Assembly (NCBI RefSeq): GCF_039530285.1
Contig: NZ_BAAAOK010000015.1
Span: forward strand, 372,001-436,000
Direction of reading: 5' to 3'
Length of the DNA: 64,000 bases
DNA from: Actinomadura_C alba
Lineage (GTDB): Bacteria > Actinomycetota > Actinomycetes > Streptosporangiales > Streptosporangiaceae
Translations under genes and position numbers: made by a program
Notes under the pieces: model-generated
The model's database searches: none
What the model saw: only the letters and a program-made list of their open reading frames with translations
What the model was told of the DNA's origin: nothing
Shown here: in pieces, positions 23,461 to 30,715 of the stretch
Position numbering within the stretch: position 1 is the first letter of the stretch
How the letters are laid out: each line of letters begins with the position of its first letter

Positions 23461-25662
23461 TCACCTGACCCGCAGCATCTCTGCTGTGGGGGTGTGAGTG
23501 TCGCGCCAGACGGGGCCGCCCGGCCCGATCGGGTGCCATCGTGATGTGCCAGCTGTCAGGGCCTTGAGGTCGGCGTCGGTGGGTGCGGCGACCACCCACG
23601 TCGAGGCCGTCTCGATCCGGCGGGAGTCGGCCTGGCCATGCGCGACGGCGGCGGCCAGCCCGGCGGCACGGGCGGTGGCCCCCAGCATCGGCACCAGGTC
23701 CAGATGCTCGTTGTCGGCGTGGATCGCCAGCACACCCCCTGGCCCTAGTTTGCGGGCGTAGGTACGCAGTGCCTGGCTGGTGAGCAGGTGCCGGGGAACG
23801 GTACCGGTGCCGAACGCGTCCAGCACGATCAGTCCATAGGTGCCGTCGGCCGCTCCGGCCAGAGCCCGGCGGCCGTCGCCGCCGATCACCCTGCTCCAGG
23901 CGGGGCTGTCACGCAGGTAGGTGAACCGCCGTTCGGTGATCCGGCGGACGGCCGGATCCGCCTCATAGAAGTCCATCTGCTGTCCGGGCCGCCCGTAGGC
24001 CGCGACGGTGCCCACACCCAGGCCGACCACGGCCACCGGGCCGCCCGCGGCCGGGCGGGCGAACACCTCCGCCAGCGGCCCGCCGCGCCCGTAATGGGCG
24101 GTCGGTTCGTGGCGGGTGTCTCCGGACGGATACTGGTAGCCCAGCAGCGCCCGCCCGCCGTACAGGACCTCCCAGCCGTTATTGAAGCGGGTCTCATACG
24201 CGCCTAGCGGCCCACGCTCGCGTGTCTGCGCCATCGTGGACTGCCCCAACACCAGCGCAATCGCCGGAGCCACCGCCGCCACCGCCGTGATCCAGGGACG
24301 CGATGCCACCACCACCCCCCAGATCAGAGCAAGCGGCACCCACCACGGCGGTCCCACATGCTTGTAGGCCCACACCACCAGCAGCGGCCACGCCGCCAAC
24401 GGCACCGACAGCACCCACCACGCCCAAGGCCGTTCCCGCCAACGCAGAGCGCCCCGGGTAGCCCCTGCCACCAGCGGAACGATCGCTAGAACGGTGACCG
24501 CGAACGTCAGCTCGGCGTCCCAGCCGAAGAGCAGCGGAGCCAGCAGCCCACCGACCGCCACGCCCAGCGCACCCCCGGCGGACACCGCCACCGGGAACTC
24601 CCCCCGCGCGTGCGCATCAAGGCGGTCCAGCGCCAGGAGACCGTGACAGGCGAGCCCTCCCAGCAGCACCAGACCCACCCCGGCCGGTATCCCCGCGGCC
24701 GGCCGCAGCCAGTAGGTATCCGTATGCAGCACCCACGGAGCGAATACCGCCACCACGGCCGCGAACCTGGCCACCGGCGTCGTCCAGGCCCGCATCATCC
24801 GGACACGCCCCGCCAGGGCGAATGCCACCACCAGACTCATCAGATAAGCCGCCAATGGCACTACCCATATCGCCGGGATCGCAGCCACCGTCATCGACAG
24901 GTGAGTGGTGACCGCCGCCATCAACCCCGACGCGACGGCGGCCAATCCCACCCAACGCAACCGGCGCGGCCAGGAAACCGCCACGACCGGCGACTCCGTC
25001 GCTTCCTGGGCGCTTGTTCGGCGGCTTCCGATCAGCGGGTCCGTGTGCAGCCCACCCCGCCGAGCTCGTACGGTCAGGCCGCAGCCCACCAGCAGCACGA
25101 GAAAGAACACCAGCCCGGCCGCCCACCACCCCAACTGAACCGTCAAGGGGGCCATGGGCTCGATCAGGACTGGATAGGAGATCAGCGCGACCACACCGCC
25201 CGCACCGGCGGCCGCCCAAAGCAGCCCAGGGCTCTCGACGCCGAGAAATCCGCAACACCGCGACCAGAGCCGCCGTCCCGCCGCCGGCAGCATCCAGCCG
25301 CCACCGGCCACCGATATCGGCAGCAGCCACCAGCCTGGTGCCGCCCCCTTCACCACCAGGGCCACCGGCACGGCGCCCATGATGACGAGTCCCACTGATA
25401 TTCCCGGCCACGACCAATGTGACCACGCAAAACCCGCCATGGTCGATAGCTGAAAGAACAACACGCACGCGTTCCACGCCGCCGCCGACTCTCCCCAAGA
25501 GGACGCCAGAGTCTCGGCGACCATCGGCACCGCCACCAGCAAGAGCCCGGCGCCCACGGCGGCGGTGCAGGCCAATAGCGTCGACAGAGCAGGGTCTGGC
25601 TTCAGCGTCGTTTCTCTGGCCTCAAAGACGCCCTTCGGCACCGACTTCACAAGCGTGGTCAA
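23461..25662 (-). CDS. Membrane-anchored spermidine-synthase-like protein
   Basis: About 733 residues: a multi-pass N-terminal part (around 12-14 helices, to about 500) fused to a C-terminal Rossmann methyltransferase/aminopropyltransferase-like domain (VAVVGLGVGTVAAYG near 535-550, an FYEADP acidic motif, then IVLDAFGTG). Such fusions are common and annotated as spermidine synthases, but polyamine synthesis by them is unproven. The open frame continues far upstream without a natural start. TTG 25662 is chosen because GGGGAG lies 6 bases before it; GTG 25650 is the alternative. Likely co-transcribed with the downstream GT-C gene. Confidence 0.8.
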   Translation of the reverse strand: MTTLVKSVPKGVFEARETTLKPDPALSTLLACTAAVGAGLLLVAVPMVAETLASSWGESAAAWNACVLFFQLSTMAGFAWSHWSWPGISVGLVIMGAVPVALVVKGAAPGWWLLPISVAGGGWMLPAAGRRLWSRCCGFLGVESPGLLWAAAGAGGVVALISYPVLIEPMAPLTVQLGWWAAGLVFFLVLLVGCGLTVRARRGGLHTDPLIGSRRTSAQEATESPVVAVSWPRRLRWVGLAAVASGLMAAVTTHLSMTVAAIPAIWVVPLAAYLMSLVVAFALAGRVRMMRAWTTPVARFAAVVAVFAPWVLHTDTYWLRPAAGIPAGVGLVLLGGLACHGLLALDRLDAHARGEFPVAVSAGGALGVAVGGLLAPLLFGWDAELTFAVTVLAIVPLVAGATRGALRWRERPWAWWVLSVPLAAWPLLVVWAYKHVGPPWWVPLALIWGVVVASRPWITAVAAVAPAIALVLGQSTMAQTRERGPLGAYETRFNNGWEVLYGGRALLGYQYPSGDTRHEPTAHYGRGGPLAEVFARPAAGGPVAVVGLGVGTVAAYGRPGQQMDFYEADPAVRRITERRFTYLRDSPAWSRVIGGDGRRALAGAADGTYGLIVLDAFGTGTVPRHLLTSQALRTYARKLGPGGVLAIHADNEHLDLVPMLGATARAAGLAAAVAHGQADSRRIETASTWVVAAPTDADLKALTAGTSRWHPIGPGGPVWRDTHTPTAEMLRVR

Positions 25663-25878
25663 GGCACACTCCCCGTACAAGCACCACGGCGGGACTTCAG
25701 GACGCCAATGATGCAGGCCACCTCGGGCGCCCACACCGAGGACGGAACCGGGTGCGTATTCTTTTTGCCGGTCATTAGGCGCCACGCGGCGTGAGTATTG
25801 CGTCGGGTTGTAAGAACAGCGGTGTAACTCCGGGGAGCTGTCCCACGTGGGGCCGACCGCACCGGACGCCGGGGTGGA

Positions 25879-25884
25879 TACAGT
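25879..25884 (+). promoter_or_regulatory. Candidate -10 box TACAGT, leaderless start of pepQ
   Basis: TACAGT ends exactly 6 bases before the ATG at 25891, with no ribosome-binding site. This would be the promoter of the pepQ-efp-nusB group. Confidence 0.55.
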
Positions 25885-25890
25885 CACGGC

Positions 25891-26964
25891 ATGCCCGATA
25901 TCCACGCCCTGCGCCGGAGCCTGCTGGCCGAGGCCGTCGCGCGCCGTGACGCCGAGGCGGCGCTCATCACCGCCCTGGTCAACGTCCGCTACCTCACGGG
26001 ACTGGCGAGCTCCAACGCCGCCCTGCTCGTCCACGCCGACGGCACGAGCGTCCTGTGCACCGACGGCCGCTACGCGGGCATCGCCGCGTCGATCTGCCCC
26101 GAACTCGAACTGGTCGTCGAGCGCCTGTCGGCGAGGGCGCTGACCGAGCGCGCGGCCTCCGCGGGCGTGCGCAGGCTCGCGTTCGAGGCGCACGCCGTCA
26201 CCGTGGAGGCATACGGCGAGCTCACCGGAGCCGGGCCGGAGCTGGTGCCCCTGGGCCGGGCGGTGGAAGAGCTCCGCACGGTCAAGGACGAAGGCGAGAT
26301 CGACCTTCTGCGCGAGGCCTGCGCCATCACCGACCAGGCGTTCACAGACGTGCACACGAAGATCGCGCCCGGCGTGACCGAGCGGGAGATCGCCGTCGCC
26401 CTGGAGCGCCGGATGGTCGACCTCGGCGCCGAACGGCCCGCCTTCGAGTCGATCGTGGCGAGCGGCCCCAACGGCGCGATCCCGCACCACCGCCCGGGAG
26501 CGCGCGCCATCGAGGTGGGTGACCTGGTCACCATGGACTTCGGCGCGTTGTACGGCGGCTACCACGCGGACATGACCCGTACCGTCGCCGTCGGGCACGT
26601 CGCCGGCTGGCAGCGAGCCGTCTACGACCTGGTCGCCGCGGCGCAGCGTGCGGGGAGCGCGGCGGCCGTGCCCGGTGCCGATGTCGGCGACGTGGACGCC
26701 GCCGCCCGTGACATCATCAAGGCGGCCGGTCACGGGGACGACTTCTCCCACGGGCTCGGGCACGGCGTGGGCCTGGAGATCCACGAGGCACCGCTGCTCG
26801 GGTACGACAAGACCGGTAAACTGGTTGATCGGGTTCCGATCACCGCCGAACCCGGCGTGTATCTGGCCGGCCGAGGCGGGGTCCGCATCGAGGACACACT
26901 GGTGGTCCGGGCGGACGGCCCGGAACTCCTCACCAAGACGACCAAGGAACTGCTCGTACTGTGA
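25891..26964 (+). CDS. pepQ: M24-family Xaa-Pro aminopeptidase
   Basis: 357 residues: a creatinase-like N-terminal domain and a pita-bread C-terminal domain. Metal ligands are visible: two Asp in TMDFGALYGGYHADMTRT, His in SHGLGHGVGLEIHEAP, Glu in ITAEPGVYL and Glu in GVRIEDT. It cleaves Xaa-Pro peptides. It lies 31 bases before efp. The order pepQ-efp-nusB is widely conserved in actinobacteria downstream of the aro genes, and fits release of prolyl peptides alongside the Pro-stall factor EF-P. Confidence 0.93.
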   Translation: MPDIHALRRSLLAEAVARRDAEAALITALVNVRYLTGLASSNAALLVHADGTSVLCTDGRYAGIAASICPELELVVERLSARALTERAASAGVRRLAFEAHAVTVEAYGELTGAGPELVPLGRAVEELRTVKDEGEIDLLREACAITDQAFTDVHTKIAPGVTEREIAVALERRMVDLGAERPAFESIVASGPNGAIPHHRPGARAIEVGDLVTMDFGALYGGYHADMTRTVAVGHVAGWQRAVYDLVAAAQRAGSAAAVPGADVGDVDAAARDIIKAAGHGDDFSHGLGHGVGLEIHEAPLLGYDKTGKLVDRVPITAEPGVYLAGRGGVRIEDTLVVRADGPELLTKTTKELLVL

Positions 26965-26995
26965 CGGGCGTTCCGCGTACGGGAGAGACGACCTA

Positions 26996-27556
26996 GTGGC
27001 GACGACGAACGACCTCAAGAACGGCCTGGTGCTGAAGCTCGATGGTGGTGACCTGTGGGCCGTCGTGGAGTTCCAGCATGTCAAGCCCGGTAAGGGCGGC
27101 GCGTTTGTCCGCACCAAGCTGAAGAACGTGCTCTCCGGCAAGGTGGTCGACAAGACGTTCAACGCCGGCGTCAAGGTCGATGTGGCGAACGTCGACAAGC
27201 GGGAGATGCAGTACTCGTACAAGGACGCCGACGAGTTCGTCTTCATGGACACCGAGACCTACGACATGCTGCACGTCTCCGGCACGACGGTCGGCGACGC
27301 CGCCAACTACATGCTCGAGAACACGCTGGCGACGGTCGCCATCCACGAGGGCTCCCCGCTGTACGTCGACCTGCCCGCCGCGGCGGTGCTCGAGGTGACG
27401 CACACCGAGCCGGGGCTGCAGGGCGACCGGTCCACCGGCGGCACCAAGCCGGCGACGCTCGAGACCGGCGCCGAGATCAAGGTGCCGCTGTTCATCACCA
27501 CCGGTGAGAAGGTGAAGGTCGACACCCGTTCCGGCGAGTATCTCGGCCGCGGCTGA
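26996..27556 (+). CDS. efp: Translation elongation factor P
   Basis: 186 residues with three beta-barrel domains. The tip loop carries K33 in HVKPGKGGAF, where EF-P acts at ribosomes stalled on polyproline. GTG start with GGGAGAG 8 bases upstream. No yjeA/epmA-type modifying enzyme is beside it. The genome should need it well, since many division proteins in this window have proline-rich tails (FtsZ linker, FtsI N-terminus). The stop overlaps the nusB start by one base. Confidence 0.98.
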   Translation: MATTNDLKNGLVLKLDGGDLWAVVEFQHVKPGKGGAFVRTKLKNVLSGKVVDKTFNAGVKVDVANVDKREMQYSYKDADEFVFMDTETYDMLHVSGTTVGDAANYMLENTLATVAIHEGSPLYVDLPAAAVLEVTHTEPGLQGDRSTGGTKPATLETGAEIKVPLFITTGEKVKVDTRSGEYLGRG

Positions 27557-27972
27557 TGGCCGCACGCAGCAAGGCGCGCAAACGGGCGTTCGAGGTGCTC
27601 TTCGAGGCGGAGCAGAGAGGGGTTTCGACCGGGGACGTGCTCGGCCGGCGCAACCGGCCCGAGGCCGAGGAACTGGCCGAGTACGGTCACGCCATGCGGT
27701 TGATCGAGGGCGTCGAGGCACACCGCGAGCGGATCGACGAGCTGATCGCCACCTACGCGGTCGGCTGGACGCTCGACCGGATGCCCGCCGTCGACCGCAC
27801 GATCCTGCGCCTGGGCCTCTACGAGCTGTTGTGGGTCGACGACGTACCGGACGCCGTGGCGATCAGTGAGGCGGTGGCCCTGGCCACCGACTTCTCCACG
27901 GAGGAGTCCCCCCGGTTCGTCAACGGCCTGCTCTCGCGGTTGCAGCAGCTCAAGCCGTCGCTGGCGCTCTGA
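27556..27972 (+). CDS. nusB: Transcription antitermination factor NusB
   Basis: 138 residues, all-helical. Starts MAARSKARKRAFEVLFEAEQRG and ends with the conserved AISEAVALA...SPRFVNGLL segment that contacts boxA RNA and NusE (S10). Functions in rRNA antitermination. ATG overlaps the efp stop (TGATG), so expression is coupled. Confidence 0.97.
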   Translation: MAARSKARKRAFEVLFEAEQRGVSTGDVLGRRNRPEAEELAEYGHAMRLIEGVEAHRERIDELIATYAVGWTLDRMPAVDRTILRLGLYELLWVDDVPDAVAISEAVALATDFSTEESPRFVNGLLSRLQQLKPSLAL

Positions 27973-28016
27973 CCGCCGGAAACGGAGATCGTGTCGGCAA
28001 CGTCCGGCGCCGTGAC

Positions 28017-28022
28017 TATGGT
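28017..28022 (+). promoter_or_regulatory. Candidate -10 box TATGGT, leaderless start of the methyltransferase gene
   Basis: TATGGT ends 7 bases before the ATG at 28030, with no ribosome-binding site, and so decides the start over the in-frame GTG at 27991. Confidence 0.5.
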
Positions 28023-28029
28023 GGGGTCG

Positions 28030-28833
28030 ATGACCGACGTGAGGAGCGACGCCGTGGCCGATCGGCTGGGCGACCGTCCGGGGAGCAGGCCCGGCGCCCG
28101 CGGGGCGAGCAGGGTCCGGACCGCCGTCGTATGGGAGATCCTGCGTGAGGTGCTCGACCAAAGCGCCAAGGCGTCCGGGCGCGCCGCCCTCGACGTGGTC
28201 GACGCGGGCGGCGGCACGGGCGGTTTCGCCGTGCCGCTCGCCGAACTCGGGCACCGGGTCACCGTCGTCGACGCCAGCCCCGACGCCCTCGCCGCGCTCG
28301 AGCGCCGTGCGGCCGAGTCCGGCGTCACCGTCAACGCCGTGCAGGGGGACGCCGACGATCTTCTGGGCATGGTCGGCGCGGCGAGCGCCGACCTCATCCT
28401 GTGCCACAGCGTCCTCGAGTACGTCGACGATCCCGCGCTGGTCTTCGCCGCCATGGCCCGTACCGTCCGGCCCGGCGGGGCGGTCAGCGTGCTCGTGGCG
28501 GGTCAGGTGGCGACCGCGCTGCACCGGGCGGTGAACGGCCACTTCGACGACGCCCGCCGCGTGCTCGCCGATCCCGACGGCCGATGGGGCGACCGCGATC
28601 CGATGCCCCGGCGCTTCACGCGCGAGTCCCTCGCCGAACTAGCCGGTGTGGCGGGCCTGCGGGCCGGTGAGGTGCACGGCGTACGGATCTTCGCCGACCT
28701 GGTGCCGGGCGGCCTCGTCGACGGCGACCCCGAGGCGGCCGAGGCGTTGATCACCCTGGAGGCCGCCGCCTCCACCCACCCCGTCCTGCGCGACCTCGCC
28801 ACCCAGCTCCACCTGCTGGCCCACCGCGGATGA
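28030..28833 (+). CDS. SAM-dependent methyltransferase (class I)
   Basis: 267 residues. Motif I VVDAGGGTGGFAVPLAE, the acidic loop VVDASPDAL, and motif IV ILCHSVLEYVDDP place it among class I methyltransferases that act on small molecules or tRNA (UbiE/SmtA-like). The substrate is not predictable. It is followed by dinB after 19 bases, an order I recall as conserved near the actinobacterial dcw cluster, without a known functional link. Confidence 0.88.
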   Translation: MTDVRSDAVADRLGDRPGSRPGARGASRVRTAVVWEILREVLDQSAKASGRAALDVVDAGGGTGGFAVPLAELGHRVTVVDASPDALAALERRAAESGVTVNAVQGDADDLLGMVGAASADLILCHSVLEYVDDPALVFAAMARTVRPGGAVSVLVAGQVATALHRAVNGHFDDARRVLADPDGRWGDRDPMPRRFTRESLAELAGVAGLRAGEVHGVRIFADLVPGGLVDGDPEAAEALITLEAAASTHPVLRDLATQLHLLAHRG

Positions 28834-28852
28834 CCGCGAGCGGGGCGGGCCG

Positions 28853-30103
28853 ATGAGCAGGAAGCAGCAGTTGCACCGGCCCGGGCCGCAGCCGGGGCCG
28901 CCGGGCGACGACACGGGCTGCGCGATCCTGCACGTCGACATGGACGCCTTCTTCGTCAGCGTGGAACTGCTCAGCCGTCCCGAACTGCGCGGCGCACCGG
29001 TCGTGGTCGGGGGAGCCGGTCCGCGCGGGGTCGTCGCGGCGGCCTCGTACGAGGCACGCGGCTACGGCGTGCACTCGGCCATGCCGATGACGCGGGCCCG
29101 GCGCCTGTGCCCGATGGCGGTGGTGCTGCCGCCTCGGCACGACGTCTACGCCGAGGTCTCCGCCGCCGTCATGGAGGTGTTCCGCTCGATCACCCCCCTC
29201 GTCGAACCGCTCGCCATGGACGAGGCTTTCCTCGACGTCAAGGGGGCCCTGCGCAGGCTCGGCCGGCCGGCCGAGATCGCGCGGCTCATCCGGGCACAGG
29301 TGAGCGAACAGCAGGGCATCACCTGCTCGGTGGGGGTGGCGAGCACCAAGTTCGTGGCCAAGCTGGCCTCCACCCGGTGCAAGCCCGACGGCATGTTCGT
29401 GGTGCCGGCGGGCGGCGTCATCGACTTCCTGCACCCGCTGCCCGTGGCGGCCCTGTGGGGCGTGGGCGAGCGTACCGAGCAGACCCTCACGCGCCTCGGC
29501 CTGCGGACCGTCCGCGATCTCGCGCAGGTGCCGCTCGGCGCGCTGCAGCGCGAGCTCGGCGACGCCCTCGGCGCGCATCTGCACGAGCTCGCCTGGGGCC
29601 GGGACCCGCGGCCGGTCGTCGCGACCGGTCAGGACAAGAGCATCGGTGCGGAGGAGACCTTCGACCACGACATCGACGACCCGACGATCATCCGGCGGGA
29701 ACTGCTGCGGCTTTCCGAGAAGGTCGGCGTGCGATTGCGGTCGGCCGGGCACGTTGGGCGCACGATAAGCGTCAAACTACGTATGGCGGACTTCAAGACG
29801 ATGACCCGCTCCCGCACGCTGCGGGAGCCTACGGATCTGTCTCGTGTGATCTATGCCACAGTATGCGAATTGTACGATGTGGCAGGGCTCGATCGGACAC
29901 CGCTGAGACTCGTCGGCGTACGCGTGGAGAATCTCGGCTCCGCCGAGGAGACCCCCCGCCAACTGGCGCTCGGCGAACCGGATACCGGCTGGCGGGAGGC
30001 CGAGCGGGTCATGGACCAGGCGGCGAGCAAGTTCGGCGCGGGGGCCGTCCGGCCGGCGGCGCTCATGAGACGTGGTGACGGTAGTGACACGAGGGAGAGA
30101 TGA
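28853..30103 (+). CDS. dinB: DNA polymerase IV (Y family)
   Basis: 416 residues. Catalytic metal ligands D29/D31 in HVDMDAFFVSVE and D123-E124 in AMDEAFLDV; steric and palm motifs (ASYEARGYGV), the helix-hairpin-helix (WGVGERTEQTLTRLG) and a little-finger domain follow. Error-prone translesion synthesis. A short N-terminal Pro/Gly-rich extension precedes the palm. No LexA box was recognised upstream, and the gene seems to share the methyltransferase transcript. The C-terminus does not show an obvious QLSLF clamp motif. Confidence 0.95.
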   Translation: MSRKQQLHRPGPQPGPPGDDTGCAILHVDMDAFFVSVELLSRPELRGAPVVVGGAGPRGVVAAASYEARGYGVHSAMPMTRARRLCPMAVVLPPRHDVYAEVSAAVMEVFRSITPLVEPLAMDEAFLDVKGALRRLGRPAEIARLIRAQVSEQQGITCSVGVASTKFVAKLASTRCKPDGMFVVPAGGVIDFLHPLPVAALWGVGERTEQTLTRLGLRTVRDLAQVPLGALQRELGDALGAHLHELAWGRDPRPVVATGQDKSIGAEETFDHDIDDPTIIRRELLRLSEKVGVRLRSAGHVGRTISVKLRMADFKTMTRSRTLREPTDLSRVIYATVCELYDVAGLDRTPLRLVGVRVENLGSAEETPRQLALGEPDTGWREAERVMDQAASKFGAGAVRPAALMRRGDGSDTRER

Positions 30104-30259
30104 CGATGATCGGAGCGCGTGATCACCGCTGCGCGCGGTCCTCTCCGGGACGTTTTCTTTCGAACGCTCGCTCCGCCTCGTATTCTGGGCATATCACCAA
30201 TAGCCAGGGCCCCGTCCGGCGATGCGTTCTCAGCCGTGGGGCAGTCGTTGGGAGGCACC

Positions 30260-30652
30260 GTGCCGCTCTCTGAGCACGAGCAACGTCAGCTCGACCAGAT
30301 CGAGCGGGCGTTGTACGCCGAAGATCCGAAGTTCGCCCACGCGGTCCGCTCGACGAACCCCCAGGCGCACTACCGGCGTCGGATCGTCAAAGCCGCACTC
30401 GGCTTCGTGCTGGGCGTGTGCGCTTTGATGGCCGGCCTTGTCGTCAACGTCATGCCGATCAGCATTGTGATCAGTTTGACCGGGTTCGCGCTGATGTTCG
30501 TCTGCTGTGTCTGGGGACTGGTCAGCTGGAAGCGCATGACCGGGGTGGGCACTGAACCGGAGACGCCGCAGAAGAGGCCCGCTCGCTCGGAGCGCAGCGG
30601 CTTCATGGAGCGGCTCGAGGAACGCTGGCGGCGCCGGTCCCAGGGCGAGTGA
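30260..30652 (+). CDS. DUF3040 membrane protein
   Basis: 130 residues from GTG 30260, which has GGGAGG 4 bases upstream; an upstream in-frame ATG at 30119 adds 47 non-conserved residues and is rejected. It starts MPLSEHEQRQLDQIERALYAEDPKFA, the DUF3040 signature, followed by two membrane helices (about 45-85) and a basic tail. Function unknown. In actinobacteria this family commonly sits between dinB and the dcw cluster. Confidence 0.88.
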   Translation: MPLSEHEQRQLDQIERALYAEDPKFAHAVRSTNPQAHYRRRIVKAALGFVLGVCALMAGLVVNVMPISIVISLTGFALMFVCCVWGLVSWKRMTGVGTEPETPQKRPARSERSGFMERLEERWRRRSQGE

Positions 30653-30715
30653 CGGCCGTCCCGGTCCGTCGCACCACGGCCGGGCGCGTCACCGCCCGGC
30701 CGGCACGTCCGCCCG

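Noticed and set aside
25663..27252. Upstream continuation of the spermidine-synthase-like frame to a 1263-residue product
   Set aside because: The extension is antisense to pepQ and efp and has no likeness to the family. A ribosome-binding site places the start at 25662.
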